A DNA stretch of 64,000 bases, from the NCBI RefSeq assembly GCF_003014695.1, contig NZ_PYAS01000005.1:310001-374000 (forward strand). Direction: 5' to 3'. The notes beneath the pieces were generated by a model. The model saw only the letters and a list, made by a program, of their open reading frames with translations, did no database searches and was not told where the DNA came from. Below, in pieces: positions 59,261 to 64,000 of this stretch (position 1 is its first letter; every line of letters begins with the position of its first letter). The stretch is from Dyadobacter jiangsuensis. Lineage in GTDB: Bacteria; Bacteroidota; Bacteroidia; Cytophagales; Spirosomataceae. The position numbers and the translations under genes were made by a program.

Positions 59261-61916
59261 TTATTCGCTCCGCAAACTTACGACCGGATTAGTTCGTGCC
59301 GCCCTCATGGATTGAATGGAGATGGTCAGGATCGTGATCACGGCTGTTATGCCAATGGCCAATGCGAATATCCACCAGCCGATATCGATGCGGTAGGCAT
59401 ATCTTTGAAGCCAATTGGACATCAGGAACCAGCCTAATGCCGCCGCAGGTATAAAACCCGTGACCAGTAATCGCCCGAAATCGCTTCCGAATATCCAGAG
59501 TACCTGGTTGTGTGTCGCGCCGAGCACTTTTCGCACTCCGATCTCCTTCGAGCGGGATTCGGCCATGAAAGTGACCAGGCCGTACAGCCCGAGGCAGCCG
59601 ATCAGGATCGCAATGCTGGAAAATACGCGGATAAGACCTAACAGTATTTGTTCGGTGGAATAGAAGTCATTGATCTTGTCTTCCAGAAAACCGGCGTGGT
59701 AAACTCGCTCCGGAAACAATGCATTCCAGGCCTTTTCAATGCGCGGTAAAGTAGCATTCATCGTGCCGGTTTGAAGCTTAATGGCCGTCATGGCATAAGC
59801 ATTAGGCTCGTTGACCACGGCGGCGGGCTGCGCGGAATTGCTCAACGGGTCAAGGTTAAAGTCCCTGATAACCCCGACAATCGTACGTTCCCGGTCCCAG
59901 AGCCTGATATCCTTGTTCAAAATGTCGGCCGGATTGCCGATGCCCAGCTGTTTCAGCATTGCCTGGTTTACCAACGCTTCCCTCCGTGAAGTGTCCCGGG
60001 ATTCCAGGTTTCTCCCGGCCAGCATTCTTAATCCAAAAACAGGCACATAATGGGCATCCCCGATCCGCACACGTACCTGGAATTTCTCCTTTTCAGTACG
60101 GTGATCGAATGTAAATGACTCATCGGTGTCCATTTGGGACATAGGCGGTTCGCCACCCAGCGCCACAGCCTGCACGCCGGGCATTGTGCCAAGCTGATCA
60201 ATCCAGGCGTCGGCCCTCGCTGCATTACCGCCCGGAATGCTCACCATCAGAATGGCCTCCCGGTCAAATCCGGGATCGGCCGTTTTCAAATGCTTCACCT
60301 GCGCCGACATCACGATGACGCCAATGATGAAACTGCGTGATAAAAAATTGCACGACCACCAGGCTTTTCCTCACCGAAAACCTTCCATTACGCCCGGTAC
60401 CGGGCTTGCCTTTCAATGCGGCTACCGGATTGAAGCGGGCGAGCACCGCCGATGGATAAAGTCCTGCCAGCAGGATCACCAGCATTACCAGGCTTCCAAA
60501 CCACCACACTGCATGGGTATTCAATAAATCCAGCACGGAAATGTCTGCGCGCAGCATCCACAATGCACCATTCAGCATCGGCAAGTTCAATTGGGTAAGC
60601 AGTAATGCCATGATAAATGCCGCCCCGCACAACATCGCTGTTTCCAGCATAAACTGCCCGATCAGTTGCGCACGCGAACTACCCATCGTTTTACGCACCC
60701 CCACTTCCTTAGATCGTCTGACCGCCTGTGCTGTGGACAGATTGATAAAATTCACACAGGCCGCAATCACCAGAAACACGCCGACGACAATCAATGCATA
60801 CAAAATAGGGCGTGGAGCAGGGCCGTAACCGGGCATATGGAACATTTCATGCAGCGGGATCGTCCGCATTTTGTACATTCCCGCGCCTTTTGCATTGTAA
60901 TGCTTCCGTGTGATTTCTGCCAGCGTTTGGTCCAGCCGGGCAACATCCACGCCCTCTTTCAGTGCCACCCAACACATGGTAATTGGCTCGCCCCAGGTTT
61001 GCATCATGCCAGGATCGTTCCACAAGCCCGGCAACGTGGAGTAAGAAATGAGCACATCGTACCGCAGTTGTGTATTGGAAGGCGGGTTTTCGATAATACC
61101 GGTTACCGTAAGGTCTGTTTTGTTATCCAGCCGTAATGTTTTGCCTATGGCCTGGTCTGTGCCGAAATACCTGGTTGCATATTCCTTCGATAGCACGACG
61201 GTATTGGGAGCACTCAATGCCGCCCGCTGGTCACCTGCCGCCCATTCCGAATCGAAGACATTGAAATACTCCGGCTCTGTAAAACAGATATTCCGGGATT
61301 CTTCAAATTTCTTTGACATGCCGCCCTTCCCGTCCGGGACGCCGACTAATGCCCCGAACACATTGTTCAGCCGCACGGCATTTTCAACAAACGGATATTC
61401 ATCGCGTAGCACCTGCCCGACCGGCCTCGGCGTCACATCCGTTGGCTGTGGTTTATCGTTCAGAATATCGGTAACGACCCAGTAAATGCGTTCCGACTTG
61501 GCGTGATAGCGGTTAAAACTAAACAGGTAACCCACAAGCAGGAAAATCACCAGCCCGCTCGCAAGCCCTACCGACAGGCCCAGGATGCTGACAACGCTGG
61601 TCGTACGATTGCGCCAAAGGTTTCGCAGCGCGATTTTGAAGTAATTGTTGAACATAGCCGGGTATGGGGTCTGATTGTTCGAATGAGTCCGGGTCCTTAA
61701 TGCTTTCGACCAGCCTGCCTGCCCGAACCCGAACCGCAGACGGACGAAGCCTATTACATTCAAAGAATAGCGCCTGCTCGCTTCCTTTTGGCCAAAAGCC
61801 AGGTAATCGGCTTGAAAACGCTCGTAGAGATCGCCCTGTACTTCTTCCAGCAAGTGGGGCGTGCACAACAACCTGAGCAGGGCGTCTGCCCAGCGGGGAG
61901 GATTAGGAGGGCTCAT
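59261..61916 (-). pseudogene. Frameshifted MacB/FtsX-type permease with prefix domain
   Basis: A permease of about 880 residues split by a single frameshift near 60330-60332. The first frame (61916 to 60264) starts MSPPNPPRWADALLRLLCTP, the prefix domain of this family, and carries FtsX-type modules, but ends in a non-homologous tail after VVVQFFITQF. The second frame (from 60313) resumes with VMSAQVKHLKTADPGFDREA and the rest of the protein to LRSE. One extra base or two missing bases at the junction would restore the read-through. Both halves keep good codon patterns. It is coupled to PadR by an ATGA overlap. Confidence 0.8.
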
Positions 61917-62248
61917 ATTGTGGCTATCAATGTATCTGGTCCAATCGCATTCCAAAGGCGGTTTCGCATTTCCTTGATCTCCGATAATGTCGCACCGCCC
62001 AATGCCGTCACGACAAACAGCCGCTTCCGTCTGCCGCCACGCTCGGCCGTGGCTTCTCCCAGGTGGGACGCGAGCATTCCTTTTTCTTCCAAGCGATGCA
62101 ATGCAGCATGCACAGCGCTGATATTCGCCGAGCGGCCCGTCTGGTCCTGCAACTCATCGGCGATGGCTACTCCGTAGGCTTTCTCTTTTAAAATCGCCAC
62201 GGTCAGCAGCACCAGCTCTTCAAATTCTCCAAGGTAAGTCCGCTTCAT
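61913..62248 (-). CDS. PadR-family transcriptional regulator
   Basis: A 111-residue winged-helix repressor that starts MKRTYLGEFEELVLLTVAIL, typical of PadR. The recognition-helix region is NISAVHAALHRLEEKGMLAS and the wing has ERGGRRKRLFVVTALG. The start at ATG 62248 is chosen over the longer reading because the upstream part is not conserved in type. The stop overlaps the start of the permease gene (ATGA), so it probably controls that gene. Similar PadR-permease pairs are widespread in Spirosomaceae and other Cytophagales. The ligand is unknown. Confidence 0.88.
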   Translation of the reverse strand: MKRTYLGEFEELVLLTVAILKEKAYGVAIADELQDQTGRSANISAVHAALHRLEEKGMLASHLGEATAERGGRRKRLFVVTALGGATLSEIKEMRNRLWNAIGPDTLIATI

Positions 62249-62370
62249 TATTCTATATATTTCACTTTTGTAGATAAAATAATCATGCCAATTTGAAAGG
62301 TACTTATATATCAATTAATTACATATAAAGCAAAATGGTTTTTTGTCCGCAATCGGACGGCCGTAATTCG

Positions 62371-63381
62371 TTAACGGACAGCAGTTGTAGCTGAAATGGG
62401 TACATAATATTCGCGGAAACGCTGGTCCTCCTGCCCTGCTTCGACTGCTTTCCCCAATTTACGGAGCAATACAGCGCGGATCTGATGACACTGGCCGGCT
62501 ACATAGGAATCGGGGAACGAGCGGGCTGAGCGGGTAAAAAGCTCATATGACTCCATTAGCAATGCCGTATCCCTTTTGTTCATAAACACCTTGCCTTCAT
62601 CGAAATCCTGACGCCAGCGTTTCGCGATGGGCGTCATGCGCTCCGCTTCCTGGAAAACTTTGAATGCGGGTATCACAGGTACCTTCGAGTTTTTTGCGGC
62701 AATGGGCGCGACGGGCTTCGCAAAAAACGCGATAATGGCCTCGGTATAGGCTAATGCTTCTTTCCCGTTATATTCAGGTTGTTTGAGGCGCTGCTCTTCG
62801 GAAGGATTGGTGAAAAACGAGGCCTCGGCGAGCAGTGCCGGTATTCCGTAGGTGTTTCTGAGGACGGAAGCTCCGGCATCCGCAAATATGGTGAAGTCCG
62901 AAACAAGGGATACCGGCGTGTTGGGTTTGTGTAAATATTTCAATAATCGTTCAGCTAATGCTTTGCCAAAATCCACACTGGCTACATTCTCCGACATATT
63001 CCCGTGAAAATAAATGATCGGAAAGTTAACCGAGGAATCGGCGGTTGCATTGTGATGGATCGAGACGAAAAGATCGGCTTTGCGCTCTTTGGCAAGCTTT
63101 GATCGGTCGATCAATGGCACTTCCACGTCCTCGATACGCGTCATAACCACCTTAGCTCCTTTCTTTTCGAGCATTTTTTGCAACAGCAATGCTACGCGCA
63201 GGTTCACCCACTCCTCCCGCTCACCGCCCGGGCCTACACGATAACTGTCAGTAGCCGCCGTACCGCCGTGACCAGGGTCGATACAGATAATTTTTCCTTT
63301 CAGCGGCTTTCGTTTTGATTGCGCTACGGTAAACGATATGATACCTACGAAAAATAACAGGGTCAGAAGGATGCGATTCAT
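62371..63381 (-). CDS. N-acetylmuramoyl-L-alanine amidase with C-terminal extension
   Basis: A 336-residue exported amidase with a signal peptide (MNRILLTLLFFVGIISFTVA, cut near AQS) and an Amidase_3 domain (about 27-215). Zinc-site residues lie in IICIDPGHGGTAATD (His) and LFVSIHHNATAD (His), with Glu in IPALLAEASFFTNPSEEQRL. About 110 residues after the domain form a helical extension with no recognised family. It is a second, different amidase from the one at 48452. Its role would be peptidoglycan remodelling or recycling. Confidence 0.9.
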   Translation of the reverse strand: MNRILLTLLFFVGIISFTVAQSKRKPLKGKIICIDPGHGGTAATDSYRVGPGGEREEWVNLRVALLLQKMLEKKGAKVVMTRIEDVEVPLIDRSKLAKERKADLFVSIHHNATADSSVNFPIIYFHGNMSENVASVDFGKALAERLLKYLHKPNTPVSLVSDFTIFADAGASVLRNTYGIPALLAEASFFTNPSEEQRLKQPEYNGKEALAYTEAIIAFFAKPVAPIAAKNSKVPVIPAFKVFQEAERMTPIAKRWRQDFDEGKVFMNKRDTALLMESYELFTRSARSFPDSYVAGQCHQIRAVLLRKLGKAVEAGQEDQRFREYYVPISATTAVR

Positions 63382-63514
63382 GGGCTCAGGATAATGGAAT
63401 CATAAATTAGGAATGATCAGGCGGTTGCGCAAGCCTTCCCGACGGTTTCCCTGCTTTAACTCTTTTCCTGCTATTTTTACCAAAAATTTTTCTACTTACT
63501 CAAAGCACACACTT

Positions 63515-64000
63515 ATGCTTGCCAAAACATACGGAAGCGCCGTTTTCGGCGTCGATGCCACAATCATCACCATTGAAGTAAACGTCGGCCAGGGGCTGGG
63601 ATTTTACATGGTCGGCCTGGCTGATAGCGCTGTGAAAGAAAGCCAGCAGCGGGTTGAAGCCTCTCTGAAACATTTCGGCTACAAAATGCCCCGGCAAAAA
63701 CTGGTTGTAAACCTGGCGCCCGCCGATATCCGCAAAGAAGGCTCCGCCTACGACCTGCCTATTGCCATTTGCACATTACAATGCTCCGACCAACTCGTTT
63801 GTGTCCGCGATCCGGGAGACTACATTATCCTGGGCGAACTCTCGCTAGACGGTATTCTCCGGCCTATCAAAGGCGTGCTCCCCATTGCCATCCAAGCCCG
63901 CAAACAAGGCTTCAAAGGCATTGTATTACCGGCTGAAAACGCGTCCGAAGCTGCTATCGTAAACAACCTCGACGTGATCGCCGTCGAAACCTTAGCCGAC
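63515..64000 (+). CDS. comM: Partial ComM/YifB-type AAA protein
   Basis: The first 162 codons of a Mg-chelatase-like AAA+ protein of the YifB/ComM family, continuing beyond the window. The N-terminal Lon-type domain has MLAKTYGSAVFGVDATIITI, then VGLADSAVKESQQRVEASLK, LVVNLAPADIRKEGSAYDLP and GELSLDGILRPIKGVLPIAI, all characteristic. ComM is a branch-migration helicase that helps incoming DNA recombine during natural transformation; the family also occurs in bacteria without known competence. The ATPase part is outside the window. Confidence 0.93.
   Translation, partial: MLAKTYGSAVFGVDATIITIEVNVGQGLGFYMVGLADSAVKESQQRVEASLKHFGYKMPRQKLVVNLAPADIRKEGSAYDLPIAICTLQCSDQLVCVRDPGDYIILGELSLDGILRPIKGVLPIAIQARKQGFKGIVLPAENASEAAIVNNLDVIAVETLAD

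Noticed and set aside
60313..60313. Separate permease gene starting at the GTG 60313
   Set aside because: The frame begins inside a membrane segment with no signal or N-terminal domain and continues the upstream protein exactly. It is the second half of one broken gene.
60264..60350. Programmed ribosomal frameshift in the permease
   Set aside because: The change needed is +1 (or -2), and no typical slippery heptamer with a stimulatory hairpin is visible at 60330. The alternative -1 frame meets a stop within a few codons.

Overview
The window is a stretch of chromosome from a Gram-negative Bacteroidota, most likely order Cytophagales (Spirosomaceae, Dyadobacter-like). Supporting signs are a fused SecDF, GldB, DUF4293, DUF4295 and DUF1573 proteins, a Bacteroidota-type (subtype iii) type VI secretion baseplate, PadR plus prefix-domain permease pairs, and many copies of the TAnnTTTG -7 promoter element, several with a TTTG or TTG element 17-20 bp upstream. 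Classical Shine-Dalgarno sites are largely absent. The genus is an inference; no rRNA or tRNA gene was seen.

Layout. 1-3.8 kb: the edge of a T6SS locus (a tssN-like membrane gene divergent from tssE-tssF-tssG, with a 10-bp minisatellite between tssF and tssG). 3.7-10.6 kb: an outer-membrane protein, a small membrane protein, secDF and an amino-acid permease. 10.7-18.4 kb (minus strand): recQ, purD, ricT-like, anmK, lhgO. 18.5-24 kb: KpsF-type arabinose-5-phosphate isomerase, DUF4293, rimO, an unknown membrane protein, ftsY, DUF4295, rpmG. 24-30.7 kb: lipoprotein cytochrome c, gatB, TlpA-like thioredoxin, NAD-binding epimerase-like protein, gldB and a stand-alone nuoH. 30.7-33.1 kb: a three-gene minus-strand set (ABC ATPase, FtsX-type permease with a His/acid-rich loop, DUF3299-like protein) resembling zinc-linked Zrg systems. 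33.2-39.1 kb: two DUF6089 paralogues, DUF2911, a protease without signal peptide, YjjG-like HAD, an ECF-like sigma factor with a small overlapping partner, nth. 39.2-45.4 kb: double-domain FKBP lipoprotein, a PglC/PglD/PglE-like amino-sugar cassette behind a fused 2-oxoacid dehydrogenase E1, DUF1573. 45.5-54.8 kb: lptD divergent from an amidase-mlaD pair, acyl-CoA carboxylase beta, a beta-hydroxyacid dehydrogenase, DUF4136 lipoprotein, aroB. 55-64 kb: two-domain VOC protein, acyltransferase, phosphotransferase-like plus HAD-IIA pair, a frameshifted permease with its PadR gene, a second amidase and the start of comM.

Many genes serve the cell envelope: SecDF, LptD, the API for Kdo/LPS, MlaD, two amidases, AnmK recycling, the sugar cassette and several outer-membrane proteins. 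Between genes lie intrinsic terminators and a set of small palindromic repeats, two loci of which share a GTCAnnCTGAGCGnAGTCGAAG core. The most interesting items are the Zrg-like cluster, the tssF-tssG minisatellite, the Cys-rich and 11-residue-repeat tails on RicT, the pgl-like cassette, the frameshifted permease, and a terminator whose loop contains the -33 box of the next gene.
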